64,000 nucleotides of DNA from WQXF01 sp031552825 (GTDB taxonomy: Bacteria > Bacillota > Clostridia > Christensenellales > Aristaeellaceae), in NCBI GenBank assembly GCA_031552825.1, contig JAVBMD010000019.1, forward strand, positions 1 through 64,000, in the 5' to 3' direction. The notes beneath the pieces are model-generated. The model had not been told where the DNA came from, searched no databases, and was given only the letters and a program-made list of their open reading frames with translations. The position numbers and the translations under genes are program-made. Shown piece after piece: positions 1 to 7,931 of this stretch. The first letter of the stretch is position 1, and each line of letters opens with the position of its first letter.

Positions 1-338
1 ATCTTCTCCAAGGATTTCCCCTTGGCCAGTTCGTCCACCAGTTTGTCCAGCCAGCGGAGTTTTTGCATGACTTCGTCTTCGATTTCTTCCACGCGATACC
101 CACAAATAACGCCCTTGATAAGGGATGCGTTGGGGTTGATATGCGGGGCCTGGGCGTAAAAAGTCTCCATGTCCACGCCGCCTGCGATCTGCTTTTGCAG
201 GGAATCCTGATCGTAGCCAGTGAGCCAGACGATGACTTCATCCAACTCAGCCTTTGTCCTGCCCTTTTTCTCGAGCTTCTCGATGTACAGCGGATACACG
301 CTAGCGAAGGTTATGGTGTACGCCCTTGGTTTCTTCAT
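1..338 (-). CDS. DUF2200 family protein, C-terminus cut by window edge
   Basis: The reverse strand from the ATG at 338 reads MKKPRAYTITFASVYP, then YIEKLEKKGRTKAE, WLTGYD and a late CGYRVEEIED segment followed by LDKLVDELAKGK. These are the hallmarks of the small DUF2200 family (normally about 115-120 residues), so only the last few residues lie outside the window. The function of the family is unknown. A GGAGG ribosome site sits just before the start. It is the last visible gene of a minus-strand run Fic - terpene-cyclase-fold protein - DUF2200 with gaps of 38 and 21 bp, so the three are probably co-transcribed. Family recognition is by memory of the motif pattern; the function is not inferred. 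Confidence 0.85.
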   Translation of the reverse strand, partial: MKKPRAYTITFASVYPLYIEKLEKKGRTKAELDEVIVWLTGYDQDSLQKQIAGGVDMETFYAQAPHINPNASLIKGVICGYRVEEIEDEVMQKLRWLDKLVDELAKGKSLEK

Positions 339-359
339 TTCGCCATTCCTCCCATTCCA

Positions 360-1361
360 TTACTGCGCATCCCAGCGCCGGAGCACACGCATCGCGCGGA
401 GCGTAACCCATTTGTCCTGATCTTCCTTCGGAAACGGCACGAGCAGCTTCCCGTTGTTGGCGGTGTTTTCCGCCCGCCAGCGGCCATCGCCGCCCTGTTT
501 GGAGCGCACAATCTCGATGGCGTCGCCCATGCGCGCGTCATAGATGCCGAGACCAGTCAGGATATCCAGAATCTCCAGCGCGTCGGTTTGGTACATAAGG
601 GGGAAGCCGAACTTGAGCCAGCCCGGTTTGGAAACCTTGGTGAAATCACGGCTGCGCTTATAAATGTGGTGGATCAGAAAGTATTCAGCAATGTTTGAGA
701 TGGCCTCCCGTACATCCTTCGTCCGCTGCTCCTCTTGGATGCCTGCGAGCGCCTTCAATGGCTTGATCACGCCCATAAAGCATGTATGCTTGCCCCAACA
801 GGCTTCCTTGTTGAAGCGCGGATCAACCGGGCATTTGTCCTCGCCATCCAGGAGTTGAATGTTACCGGTGAGCCACCCGATGCCCTTTTCCAGCCTCGGA
901 TCGTTCAGGTATCCCAAGCGGATCAGGCTCCAGACCGCGTTCCCGCATAGACAAGGGATCACCTCGCTAGCCCTGCCACCACCCGTCGTCACGGCGGTCT
1001 GCACGGCAAAGCCGCCATCTGCTGTCTGCGAGTGGCTCAAAAGGTACTCACACTGTGCCTCGATCTGCTCATTCGTCTGTGCGCCCAGTTCCGCCAGCAC
1101 AATGAGCTGCCACACGAGTCCCCAGTACTTGGTGTGGTAGAACCTGCGCATCCCGTCCTCATAGTCCACATCACGCTGTTTTGCAAGTATTTCGGGCACG
1201 ATGCCGGACTGCATGATGTCCTGCTTTGCGGCAATCACATCCGGATCGGTTTCCGGCTTGTCCAGGATGGCCGTCAGCGTATAGTAGCGTACCGAGGGAT
1301 TGTCCGCTTCCAGCAACCAGTCGATGGGGTCGGCTTCCCTCTTGCCTTTTCGATCGGCCAT
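360..1361 (-). CDS. Terpene-cyclase-fold (alpha/alpha toroid) protein of unknown function
   Basis: 333 residues. The sequence opens with the conserved DPIDWLLEADNPSVRYYTL block and carries KYWGLVWQLIVLAELGA, a CEYLL..SQ..DGGF block (about residues 105-118) and a second Q.GDGRW block near residue 300. Such Q..DGxF/W repeats are seen in squalene-cyclase and prenyltransferase toroid folds. Homologues are often labelled nitrogen fixation protein NifH in databases, but there is no P-loop, no iron-sulphur cysteines and no resemblance to nitrogenase reductase, so that label is wrong. No substrate can be named. A strong AAAGGAGG site precedes the ATG. It lies between Fic and DUF2200 genes on the same strand. 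Confident as a real gene, function unknown. Confidence 0.8.
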   Translation of the reverse strand: MADRKGKREADPIDWLLEADNPSVRYYTLTAILDKPETDPDVIAAKQDIMQSGIVPEILAKQRDVDYEDGMRRFYHTKYWGLVWQLIVLAELGAQTNEQIEAQCEYLLSHSQTADGGFAVQTAVTTGGGRASEVIPCLCGNAVWSLIRLGYLNDPRLEKGIGWLTGNIQLLDGEDKCPVDPRFNKEACWGKHTCFMGVIKPLKALAGIQEEQRTKDVREAISNIAEYFLIHHIYKRSRDFTKVSKPGWLKFGFPLMYQTDALEILDILTGLGIYDARMGDAIEIVRSKQGGDGRWRAENTANNGKLLVPFPKEDQDKWVTLRAMRVLRRWDAQ

Positions 1362-1399
1362 AACAAGCGCCTCCTTTTATCCTTCTCCCCTGAAACAGG

Positions 1400-2314
1400 C
1401 TAACCGAGCATACCAAGATACTGCCTCAGCCGCTCCTCCAGATATCCCGCAATCATCGTCACCATGGGCGCGGAAGTCCCATCCCGATAATAGCTGTCGA
1501 AGCACGCGTAGTACCGATTCCGATCCGAAAACTTCACGTTTATGGGCGGATACCCACTTTGCATCAGCATCAGGTTCAGGATCAGTCTTCCCGTGCGCCC
1601 GTTGCCGTCGATGAAGGGATGAATGCCCTCAAAGTTCAAATGGAACAGCGCTGCGTTCTCAATTGTGTGGCGGCGGTTTCCCTTTTGCCCGGCCATCAGC
1701 TGCTCCATTTGAACCGGAACCAGATACGGCTGGGGCGGTTCGTGATGGGCACCCATGATCCTGACAGGAATCCGCCGATAAATCCCTTTGTCCTGCGGCC
1801 TGTCCATCAGAACCAGCGAGTGGACGTCCTTGATCGTTTTTTCGGACAGGGCGTCTTTTTCACTGACCAGTTGTTCGATATAGACAAACGCATCGCGATG
1901 CCCGACCGCCTCCAAGTGATCTTTGAGGGGCTTTTTGTCGATCGTGATGCCCTCCAGCGCCAGCGCGGTTTCCCGCAGCGTTAGGGCGTTCCCTTCTATC
2001 GCGTTGGAGTTATAGGTGAACTCAACCAGAAACTCGTCGCGCAAACGCGCGAGTTCGCCCTGTGTTAAAGGGCGGTGTTTGTTAAGCTCACCTTTCAATG
2101 CGTCGACCTGAGAAAACAACGCCGAATATTCCGGCGGGATGATCTTCCCCCGCAGGGATCGTCCATCGGGCGGCTTGACCGTATCCACTGGAATGCGGTA
2201 CGTTCGACCCTCTTTGACAACGCCTTCGATCTTACCCTGTTCGCACAGCAGGCGTACGCGACGGTCGGATAACCTCCAACGCTCCGCCGCCTGGCTGACA
2301 CTCATGGTTTCCAT
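1400..2314 (-). CDS. Fic family protein with N-terminal helix-turn-helix
   Basis: Fic enzymes transfer AMP (or another phosphate-containing group) from a nucleotide to a hydroxyl side chain of a target protein. The full catalytic motif HPFIDGNGRTGR is present near residue 232, so the histidine, the acidic residue and the arginine finger are intact. The autoinhibitory motif (S/T)xxxE(G/N) is seen as SNAIEGN near residue 103, upstream of the Fic core, which is the class II arrangement. The first 45 residues form an excisionase/MerR-like helix-turn-helix (SVSQAAERWRLSDRRVR), suggesting DNA binding or autoregulation. I start at the ATG at 2314 because GAGGTG lies 7 bp before it; an ATG six codons earlier lacks a site. 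No separate antitoxin gene is visible, consistent with built-in inhibition. Confidence 0.9.
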   Translation of the reverse strand: METMSVSQAAERWRLSDRRVRLLCEQGKIEGVVKEGRTYRIPVDTVKPPDGRSLRGKIIPPEYSALFSQVDALKGELNKHRPLTQGELARLRDEFLVEFTYNSNAIEGNALTLRETALALEGITIDKKPLKDHLEAVGHRDAFVYIEQLVSEKDALSEKTIKDVHSLVLMDRPQDKGIYRRIPVRIMGAHHEPPQPYLVPVQMEQLMAGQKGNRRHTIENAALFHLNFEGIHPFIDGNGRTGRLILNLMLMQSGYPPINVKFSDRNRYYACFDSYYRDGTSAPMVTMIAGYLEERLRQYLGMLG

Positions 2315-2644
2315 GTAGACACCTCGATTCATGCTTCAAGCATAACCGAAAATCGGAATAATATCAATCGAATACAGTGAATCTTCAATATTTTATTCCG
2401 AACTGGCAAGCTGCTTTCCTGCCTTCGCCGTTCGATGACGCGCCGCTGGCGGTGGACAAACGGCAAGAAACTATGCGGATCATATCGTTACAAATAGTTT
2501 CTTGAAGAAGATAGGAATTTCCACTACAATTGATTGGCATGGCACTCCGCTCTGTCGTATAAACTGCCACGAAAAGTATTGCAAGATGTCCTTTTCGTGA
2601 TAAAGTAGCTTTTTCCAGCTCATTTTGACTTTCCATAGGGCTTT
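2315..2644. other. Gene-poor stretch between Fic and a sigma-factor fragment
   Basis: About 330 bp without a recognisable gene. It is less GC-rich than its surroundings and holds only short open frames with no family resemblance. Together with the broken gene that follows it looks like debris of horizontally acquired DNA. I see no inverted repeats or convincing promoter in it. Confidence 0.4.
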
Positions 2645-2903
2645 ATGGGGCAACTCAACGTTGGGGGTGGCACTTTGATATTTTTCCCTTTGGCAATCAC
2701 ACAAATCGAAAATGACAGCGACCGCGCCTTTATGGAGGACGTTTACGTAACCTATAATCGACTTCTATACTTGATTGCTCTGCGACATGTTCATTATTCT
2801 GACGCAGACGATGTTATTAACTCTGCTTTTGTAAGCCTGTGCAAAATGATTCCGGAATTAAGGCAAAAACCGTCTAACGTTTTGAAGCGATATATCGTTA
2901 AAG
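2645..2903 (+). pseudogene. N-terminal fragment of an RNA polymerase sigma-70-family factor
   Basis: The frame from 2645 reads ..FPLAITQIENDSDRAFME, then YNRLLYLIALRHV, SDADDVINSAFVSLC and RQKPSNVLKRYIV. This is the region-2-like start of the small sigma factors common in Clostridia, which continue for another 80-100 residues with region 4. Here recognisable sequence stops at about 2900, and the downstream DNA is the body of an acetyltransferase read in another frame. The fragment could be translated to 3010 but would carry an unrelated tail. The likely original start is the TTG at 2675 or the ATG at 2645. No region 4 exists, so this is a remnant. Confidence 0.7.
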
Positions 2904-2927
2904 TACCCCAACGAGAACCACAAGCGC

Positions 2928-3509
2928 GTGTGCTTCATCCGCAACGTGGTGAAGAACCCCAACATCGTCATCGGGGAATATACCTATTACGACGACCCGG
3001 ACGGCGCTGAGGATTTCGAGCGGCATGTCACCCATCACTATCCGTTTCTGGGGGATAAGCTGATCATCGGCAAGTTCTGCGCCATAGCCAAGGGTATTGA
3101 GTTCGTCATGAACGGTGCCAACCACCGCATGAATTCGGTCACCACCTATCCTTTCAACATCATGGGCAGCGGCTGGGAGAAGGCCACCCCGGCGCTGCCC
3201 GACCTTCCGTTTAAGGGCGACACGGTGATCGGCAACGACGTGTGGATCGGACAGAATGTCACGATCCTGCCGGGCGTGCGCATCGGCGACGGCGCGATCA
3301 TCGCCGCCAACGCCACGGTGACCAAGGACGTGCCGCCCTATCACATTGCTGGCGGCAACCCGGCAAAGCTCATCCGAAAGCGGTTTGACGATGAACTGAT
3401 ATCGTACCTGCTGGAGATCAAGTGGTGGGATTGGCCCGCCGAAAAGATCTTTGCGAACCTGGAGCTCCTGTGCGGTGCGGATCTTTCCAAGATTAAAGCC
3501 ATTCGGTAG
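2928..3509 (+). CDS. Xenobiotic (Vat/CatB-type) acetyltransferase, 5' truncated
   Basis: Left-handed beta-helix acetyltransferase of the XAT class, which uses acetyl-CoA to acetylate hydroxyls of streptogramin A, chloramphenicol or related molecules. Diagnostic blocks are CFIRNVVKNPNIVIG, YTYYDDP, GKFCAIAKG, the catalytic-histidine block NGANHRMNS, and hexapeptide repeats VIGNDVWIGQNVTILPG followed by GGNPAKLIRKRF. The closing KWWDWPAEKI is typical. Full-length relatives have about 12-15 more residues at the N-terminus. Here residues YPNENHKR precede the GTG at 2928, but the frame meets a stop at 2883 without an ATG, because sigma-factor DNA replaces the true start. The GTG is the only plausible start and has no good ribosome site, so expression is doubtful even though all catalytic parts remain. 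Confidence 0.8.
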   Translation: MCFIRNVVKNPNIVIGEYTYYDDPDGAEDFERHVTHHYPFLGDKLIIGKFCAIAKGIEFVMNGANHRMNSVTTYPFNIMGSGWEKATPALPDLPFKGDTVIGNDVWIGQNVTILPGVRIGDGAIIAANATVTKDVPPYHIAGGNPAKLIRKRFDDELISYLLEIKWWDWPAEKIFANLELLCGADLSKIKAIR

Positions 3510-3521
3510 CGTTTTTTTCGC

Positions 3522-3552
3522 TTGACTCTGACATGGTGTCAAGGCTTATCCT
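3522..3552 (+). promoter_or_regulatory. MerR-type promoter with 19-bp spacer and operator dyad
   Basis: A -35 TTGACT (3522-3527) and -10 TATCCT (3547-3552) are separated by 19 bp, the overlong spacing typical of promoters twisted by MerR proteins. The spacer start carries the dyad CTTGAC (3521-3526) / GTCAAG (3538-3543). It sits directly before the merR-family gene, so autoregulation is expected. Confidence 0.75.
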
Positions 3553-3593
3553 GAATGTGCGATCAGGAATTCCGGACGAAAGGAGGCGCGCTG

Positions 3594-4412
3594 GTGTTCA
3601 AAATCGGGGAGTTTTCAAAGCTCACGCGGGTGTCGCCGCGCATGCTGCGGCATTACGAAAAATGCGGGCTGCTCTATCCCGCCGAGATTGACAAGTTCAC
3701 CGGCTACCGGCAGTATTCTGCCAAGCAGATCCTGTTGCTTACAAAGATCGTGACGCTGCGGGACATGGGATTTTCCATCGACGAGATCACGGAGACCCTA
3801 CCCCGGTACGACGACCGCGCGTTTCTGCAAAAGGCGTTGCGCGCGAAGGCTGCGTCCGTGCAATCCGGAATCGCGGCACAGCAGGAGAAGCTTGAAAGGC
3901 TCCTGCTTCTGTGCGACACGATCAGAGAGGAGCGGAACAACATGGTACACGAGGTCGAACTGCGGGCGCTGCCCGCCGTAAAGGCGCTGACATTTAGGGG
4001 GATCATCCCGCACTACAGCGACGAGGGCATGCTATGGGAGCGGCTGGGGCGGTTTGTCGCGGAGCACCGGATCGCCTGCCATAAAGACGGCTATTCCACC
4101 TATTTCGACGAGGAGTATAAGGAATCGGATCCGGATGTGGAGATCGCGATTCCGGTGGACGCGCTGAGCGAAAGCCGGGAGGGGTTTGTCTTCAAGGAGT
4201 ATGACGGGATTCCTCTGGCCGCGACGGTGCGCTTCTCCGGCCCGTTCGACGGCGGCTATGACGCCGCTTCGGAGAAGCTGGCCGCCTGGATGGAGCAGAA
4301 CGGCTATGCGTTTGCCGGAAACCTGCGCGGGCATGTGATCACCTCGCCGGATGAAGAGGCGAACCCTGAAAACTGGCAGACCGAGTTGCAAGCGCCGGTG
4401 ATGAAGAAATAA
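3594..4412 (+). CDS. MerR family regulator with GyrI-like effector-binding domain
   Basis: 272 residues from the GTG at 3594, chosen because AAAGGAGG lies 7 bp upstream; an ATG-like start further upstream would add unrelated residues. Residues 1-70 (FKIGEFSKLTRVSPRMLRHY, then GYRQYS and LRDMGFSIDEI) are a canonical MerR winged helix-turn-helix; a coiled linker follows (about 75-110), and residues 120-270 form a GyrI/AraC-E-type effector domain with VEIAIPVD and FDGGYDAA. Such BmrR-like proteins sense hydrophobic cations or drugs and activate efflux genes. No efflux gene lies next to it here, so its target beyond its own promoter is unknown. The acetyltransferase upstream is on the same strand but in front of the promoter. 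Confidence 0.88.
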   Translation: MFKIGEFSKLTRVSPRMLRHYEKCGLLYPAEIDKFTGYRQYSAKQILLLTKIVTLRDMGFSIDEITETLPRYDDRAFLQKALRAKAASVQSGIAAQQEKLERLLLLCDTIREERNNMVHEVELRALPAVKALTFRGIIPHYSDEGMLWERLGRFVAEHRIACHKDGYSTYFDEEYKESDPDVEIAIPVDALSESREGFVFKEYDGIPLAATVRFSGPFDGGYDAASEKLAAWMEQNGYAFAGNLRGHVITSPDEEANPENWQTELQAPVMKK

Positions 4413-4462
4413 GCGTGCTGGCACATCCAGTGCTACGGGTTTGAATCTTTGACTGCTCATAC

Positions 4463-4508
4463 AATGGCGCGCGAAAGCCGGATTGGCAATCGCGCGCCAT
4501 TTTGTTTT
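4463..4508 (+). terminator. Rho-independent terminator of the merR gene
   Basis: Perfect 12-bp arms AATGGCGCGCGA (4463-4474) and TCGCGCGCCATT (4490-4501) followed by TTGTTTT. Located 50 bp after the merR stop. Confidence 0.85.
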
Positions 4509-4538
4509 ACAGCCGGATGTCCACGGGCCAGTTGGCAG

Positions 4539-5056
4539 TGATACTAATTCCAATTACAAACCGCATCAATCTAATATTGGCGATGCGTGATAGAAGCGAC
4601 GCGTTCCTTATCGGCTATCAACAGACGAAGTGTGGCACATAACTGATCAACAACAAGAGAAAGTGTCTGGTAAATGGCGTTGCGAAACCCCTTTTCACGG
4701 ACTTCATCCCAGATCCTCTCGATAGGGTTCAACTCGGGCGTATAGGGCAGCAAGGGAAAATCTCAATGTTTTCCGGAACGAACAAAGCGCGGGAATGATG
4801 CCAAGCAGCATTGTCCGCTACAAACAGAATATAATCATCTGGATATTCTTCGGAGAGCTTCTGTAGAAAGAGATTCATACACTGTGTATTTGTGTAGGGC
4901 ATCACCAGTGCAGAAAGCTCACCATCTAATGGAGAGACAGCGTCAAACGCATACTGGTATTCTCGAACGCGCAGGCAGGGAATGCTTGGACGGAGTCCTT
5001 TGCGGCACCAGCACCTCTTGGGCTCAGTGAGGAAGGAAACTATGCATCGGTAACCA
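4539..5056 (-). mobile_element. Truncated IS630-family insertion sequence
   Basis: One end is intact: TGATACTAATTCCAATTACA (from 4539) resembles the terminal inverted repeat of IS630 elements and lies just outside the transposase 3' end. The opposite end is missing: the transposase reading stops at the 3' end of the glycosyltransferase gene at about 5056 with no matching repeat. Only about 0.5 kb of an element normally near 1.1-1.2 kb remains. Confidence 0.7.
4571..5050 (-). pseudogene. IS630 transposase remnant, decapitated and frameshifted
   Basis: The 5' piece (5050 to about 4752) reads LTEPKRCWCRKGLRPS, then YQYAFDAVSPLDGE and YILFVADNAAWHHS, which is the second catalytic aspartate block of the DDE domain. 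The 3' piece (4753-4571) continues with LPYTPELNPIERIWDE, which holds the final glutamate. The two pieces are in different frames: one base appears to have been lost near 4750, in the FP-LLPYTPELNP junction. The N-terminal helix-turn-helix and the first catalytic aspartate are absent. It cannot make an active transposase. Confidence 0.85.
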
Positions 5057-6322
5057 TTATGCCTTGTTGTCACAGCTTGTTGTGCAGATCTGCTTTGCAG
5101 TTGCCCCGCAACCATCTTCCTGTAGGATTTTTCGCCGTATCTCCATTGCCTTCTCGATGCGTTCGGGTTGCTCCATCTCGCGGAAAGCGGAAGCCAACCG
5201 CTCTGCGGATAGCGCCCCCTCCTTCAGCGGCGGCAGCGCGTAACCCAAGCGATGCAACCGATTCGCCCAGAAGGGCTGATCCACCGAGAATGGTACGATC
5301 TGCTGCGGCACGCCCGAACGAAGCGCCTCGGCCACCGTGCCGATCCCGCCATGATGCACGATCCCCTTGGCGCGAGGAAACAGCAGCGCGTGGGGCGCGG
5401 AAGGTACCGCCAAGATCCTTTCGCTTATCGGCGTCCGGATATCCATATTGCCTGAAAGCAAGATTGCGCGGTTGCCGGTTCGTGCTAGCGCCAGATCGAG
5501 CATTGAGACAAACGCGTCCGGCTTGGCCAGCGGCATGCTACTGAAAGACACCGCGATGGGTTTTTCGCCAGCCATCAGAAAGTCCTCGATTCTCGGGTCG
5601 AGGGCTTGTTTTTCGACGTCCAGATAAAAGAAGCCCGGCAGGAAAACCCGATCCTGCCAACTGGTCACGTCCTCAAACAGCGCAGGGCTGACCGGGCAAA
5701 TGATCGGGATCGGCCTGCCGTCGATCATGCGGGCATATACGCCCGCTTTGCGCGGCGGCAACCCCAACGATTTTTGGCGGAAGTCATTGATCTCGCGGAG
5801 GCTGGACATGTCCGCCTTGTCCATCATCGCGTAAGAAAGGCGGTTCAGCGTTGCTCCCCAGTTAGCGGTCGGCGCGATGGCCATATTGGGGAACTCGCTG
5901 ACCGGGAAGGTAATCGGCACCGTCGGAATGCTGACACAGGGAATCTTTAGCGCCGCCGCCATGTCGGGCGCGGCAAGCGCCTTGGGATGATAGAGGATCA
6001 CGTCCGCGCCCTGCGACGCGGTCCAAAAATCATCTAGGCTTTTGCGGAACGCTGGGTTGACGACCTCTTTGGCATAGCGCATCGCGCGCAGCGGATGCTT
6101 GACGCCGCCGTTCATCACGGCGCGCCCTTCTTCGGTGTTCAGCATGGCCATCAGATCGGAAGACGCAGGATGGAATTCCACGTCGTTGCGCGCTACAAGA
6201 TCACGAAAACTCTCCCCGGTGCAGATCACCGCGCTATGACCCAGCTTCACAAACCGTGCCGCTAGCGCTACGTAGGGTTGCACATCGCCCCGGGTGCCCA
6301 GCGTTTGTATGCATATCCGCAC
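5057..6322 (-). CDS. UDP-glycosyltransferase-like (GT1, macrolide-type) enzyme
   Basis: 421 residues from the GTG at 6322, which has a GGGGTG site; earlier in-frame codons read into the promoter. The N-terminus RICIQTLGTRGDVQPYVAL is the Rossmann acceptor half of GT1/GT28 enzymes, and the C-terminal half carries the nucleotide-sugar signature GIVHHGGIGTVAEALRSG followed by VPFSVDQPFWA, with the conserved HxGxGT. Members glycosylate lipids, sterols or macrolide antibiotics, in the last case giving resistance. It is divergent from a TetR-family gene whose operator lies between the two, so drug- or toxin-inducible expression is plausible. The last 10 or so residues abut the IS630 relic and may have been altered by it. 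The acceptor is unknown. Confidence 0.85.
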   Translation of the reverse strand: MRICIQTLGTRGDVQPYVALAARFVKLGHSAVICTGESFRDLVARNDVEFHPASSDLMAMLNTEEGRAVMNGGVKHPLRAMRYAKEVVNPAFRKSLDDFWTASQGADVILYHPKALAAPDMAAALKIPCVSIPTVPITFPVSEFPNMAIAPTANWGATLNRLSYAMMDKADMSSLREINDFRQKSLGLPPRKAGVYARMIDGRPIPIICPVSPALFEDVTSWQDRVFLPGFFYLDVEKQALDPRIEDFLMAGEKPIAVSFSSMPLAKPDAFVSMLDLALARTGNRAILLSGNMDIRTPISERILAVPSAPHALLFPRAKGIVHHGGIGTVAEALRSGVPQQIVPFSVDQPFWANRLHRLGYALPPLKEGALSAERLASAFREMEQPERIEKAMEIRRKILQEDGCGATAKQICTTSCDNKA

Positions 6323-6364
6323 AGAATCACCCCTGCTTTTGAACGTTTTGGCCTGTTTGCGTTC

Positions 6365-6441
6365 ATCATAACGCAATTCTGCCCACGCGTCAATGCGTTT
6401 TGTACGTTTGTATTGAAAACGTTCATAAATCGCGTTATAAT
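6365..6441. promoter_or_regulatory. Face-to-face promoters and operator between glycosyltransferase and tetR
   Basis: Forward promoter for tetR: TTGAAA (6413-6418), 17 bp, TATAAT (6436-6441). Reverse promoter for the glycosyltransferase: TTGACG (6393-6388), 17 bp, TATGAT (6370-6365). The two -35 boxes are only about 20 bp apart and the space carries an inverted repeat CGTTTT (6396-6401) / AAAACG (6416-6421). One repressor bound there would cover both promoters. Confidence 0.75.
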
Positions 6442-6459
6442 GCGTGTGAGGTGGTGCAC

Positions 6460-7047
6460 ATGAACGGATATGAGCGGCGCAAGCGCGCGAAGATGGATCA
6501 GATCGAAGCGGCGGCGCTTCGCCTGTTCCGTCAAAAGGGCGTGAACGCCACCAGCATCGAGCAGATCGCCGCTGAAGCGGGCGTTTCGAAGGTGAGCATC
6601 TACAACTATTACGGCGACAAACAGGCGCTGGCTCGGCAAATGATCTTTGCTTCGCTACGCCGTCAAAGCGAGCACTTCGACCGTGTAATGCGCAGCAATT
6701 TGTGTTTTAACGAGAAATACAGCGCCCTGATCGCAGAAAAAGCGCAGACGCTGGGCGAAATGACCGATGTGGCAACCGGCGGATTGCTGGACGACAAACT
6801 GCTCCAGACGCCCGAGCTGCAAAGGTTTATGATGGAATATTATGAGGCGCAGGCCGTTCCGTTGCTCCGGGAACTGATTGAGCAGGGCAAGCGCGAGGGC
6901 GCGGTAAACGCGGAAATCCCGACGGACACAATCCTGCTGTATATCGAGGCCTTGCAACGATTGGTCGCGTCGAAGATCACGTTGCGCCAGCGGCAGGACT
7001 TGGGTATGCTGTTCCAATATGGATTTATGGGTAGGGAACGGATATAG
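6460..7047 (+). CDS. TetR/AcrR family transcriptional regulator
   Basis: 195 residues from the ATG at 6460, preceded by GAGGTGG. Residues 5-55 form the TetR DNA-binding domain (AALRLFRQKGVNATS, then AEAGVSKVSIYNYYGDKQALA). The remaining all-helical part is the ligand pocket and dimer interface, too variable to assign a ligand. It is divergent from the GT1 glycosyltransferase and is followed after 14 bp by a nitroreductase gene, so it most likely represses both directions and is released by a small toxic molecule. That regulatory scheme is inference from the shared promoter region. Confidence 0.9.
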   Translation: MNGYERRKRAKMDQIEAAALRLFRQKGVNATSIEQIAAEAGVSKVSIYNYYGDKQALARQMIFASLRRQSEHFDRVMRSNLCFNEKYSALIAEKAQTLGEMTDVATGGLLDDKLLQTPELQRFMMEYYEAQAVPLLRELIEQGKREGAVNAEIPTDTILLYIEALQRLVASKITLRQRQDLGMLFQYGFMGRERI

Positions 7048-7061
7048 GAGGAGCAATAAAC

Positions 7062-7910
7062 ATGGATACATCCATCATTCAATCGTTGGTCAGCGCCATC
7101 CCACAGCGCAAGTCGGTGCGCACATTCGAGCCAAAGCCGCTGCCCGCCGCTACGGTGGACGAGCTGCGGCGTTTCGCCGACGAAACGCGCATGCCGTTTG
7201 AACAGCAGACCCGGTTTGTGTTTTTTCAGGCGGAACCCGGAAAAAAGCTCTACAACAATGGCCTAAACCCGCCAGATAACATGGCAATACTGGCGCAAAC
7301 CGATCTGCTGTCCGCTTCTATGGCCGGTTTCGCCGGTGAAGTCATCATGCTATTTGCTGTGAGCAGGGGCCTTTCCGCCTGCTGGTTTGGGCATTACAAG
7401 CTGAGCGAGTTAGGGCGGTATATTCCGGGCATCGCCTCGCCCGAACAGATCAAGGCGTCCACTTTGGGATATGGTTATGGCAGGGGAGTGGACGTGGGCG
7501 AACGCGCCATCTGCTGCATGCCTTTCGGCTACCGCGATGCGCAGACCAAGCGTTTTGTGGACTTTGTCGCGGGCAAAAACGGCGCGCGCCGCAAGCCGCT
7601 GGAGCAGCTAATGGAGCAGCCGGAAAAAGCGGATGCTCTCTCCGAACCCGTCCGGGCGGCGCTGGAGCTGGCGCGGCTTGCTCCATCCGCCGCCAACAGC
7701 CAGTTCTGGCGGTTCGGCGTGAGCGACGATGGAAAGACCGTCACCGTCGCCAAGCCGATAGGATACAAGCACTTCAAGTGGGAACATCCGGACGTGGATA
7801 TCGGCATGTGCGCCGCGCACATCTGGTTGGGATTAATCGGTCAAGGGCTGTCTCCCGAAGTAAGCGCGCGGCTTGAACAGGATCGCGTGTTGTGGCGCTT
7901 CGGATTGTGA
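7062..7910 (+). CDS. Nitroreductase family protein (TM1586-type)
   Basis: 282 residues with an AGGAGG site. The N-terminal block AIPQRKSVRTFEPKPL and the later RAALELARLAPSAANSQFWRF match the FMN-binding nitroreductase fold; the arrangement with two half-domains and a C-terminal HPDVDIGMCAAHIWLGL block fits the putative TM nitroreductase subfamily (PF14512). These flavoproteins reduce nitro-aromatics or quinones with NAD(P)H, but the physiological substrate of this subfamily is unknown. It follows tetR by 14 bp and is presumably in the same transcript, suggesting a detoxification role next to the divergent glycosyltransferase. Confidence 0.85.
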   Translation: MDTSIIQSLVSAIPQRKSVRTFEPKPLPAATVDELRRFADETRMPFEQQTRFVFFQAEPGKKLYNNGLNPPDNMAILAQTDLLSASMAGFAGEVIMLFAVSRGLSACWFGHYKLSELGRYIPGIASPEQIKASTLGYGYGRGVDVGERAICCMPFGYRDAQTKRFVDFVAGKNGARRKPLEQLMEQPEKADALSEPVRAALELARLAPSAANSQFWRFGVSDDGKTVTVAKPIGYKHFKWEHPDVDIGMCAAHIWLGLIGQGLSPEVSARLEQDRVLWRFGL

Positions 7911-7931
7911 GGGGTGGCGGTGAACCGGGAT

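Noticed and set aside
360..1361. Possible nitrogenase reductase (NifH), a label often attached to homologues
   Set aside because: No P-loop, no cluster cysteines and no resemblance in sequence. The repeats fit a terpene-cyclase toroid instead.
2898..3542. Minus-strand open frame of 214 codons over the acetyltransferase
   Set aside because: Pure shadow of the acetyltransferase; no family resemblance and no ribosome site.
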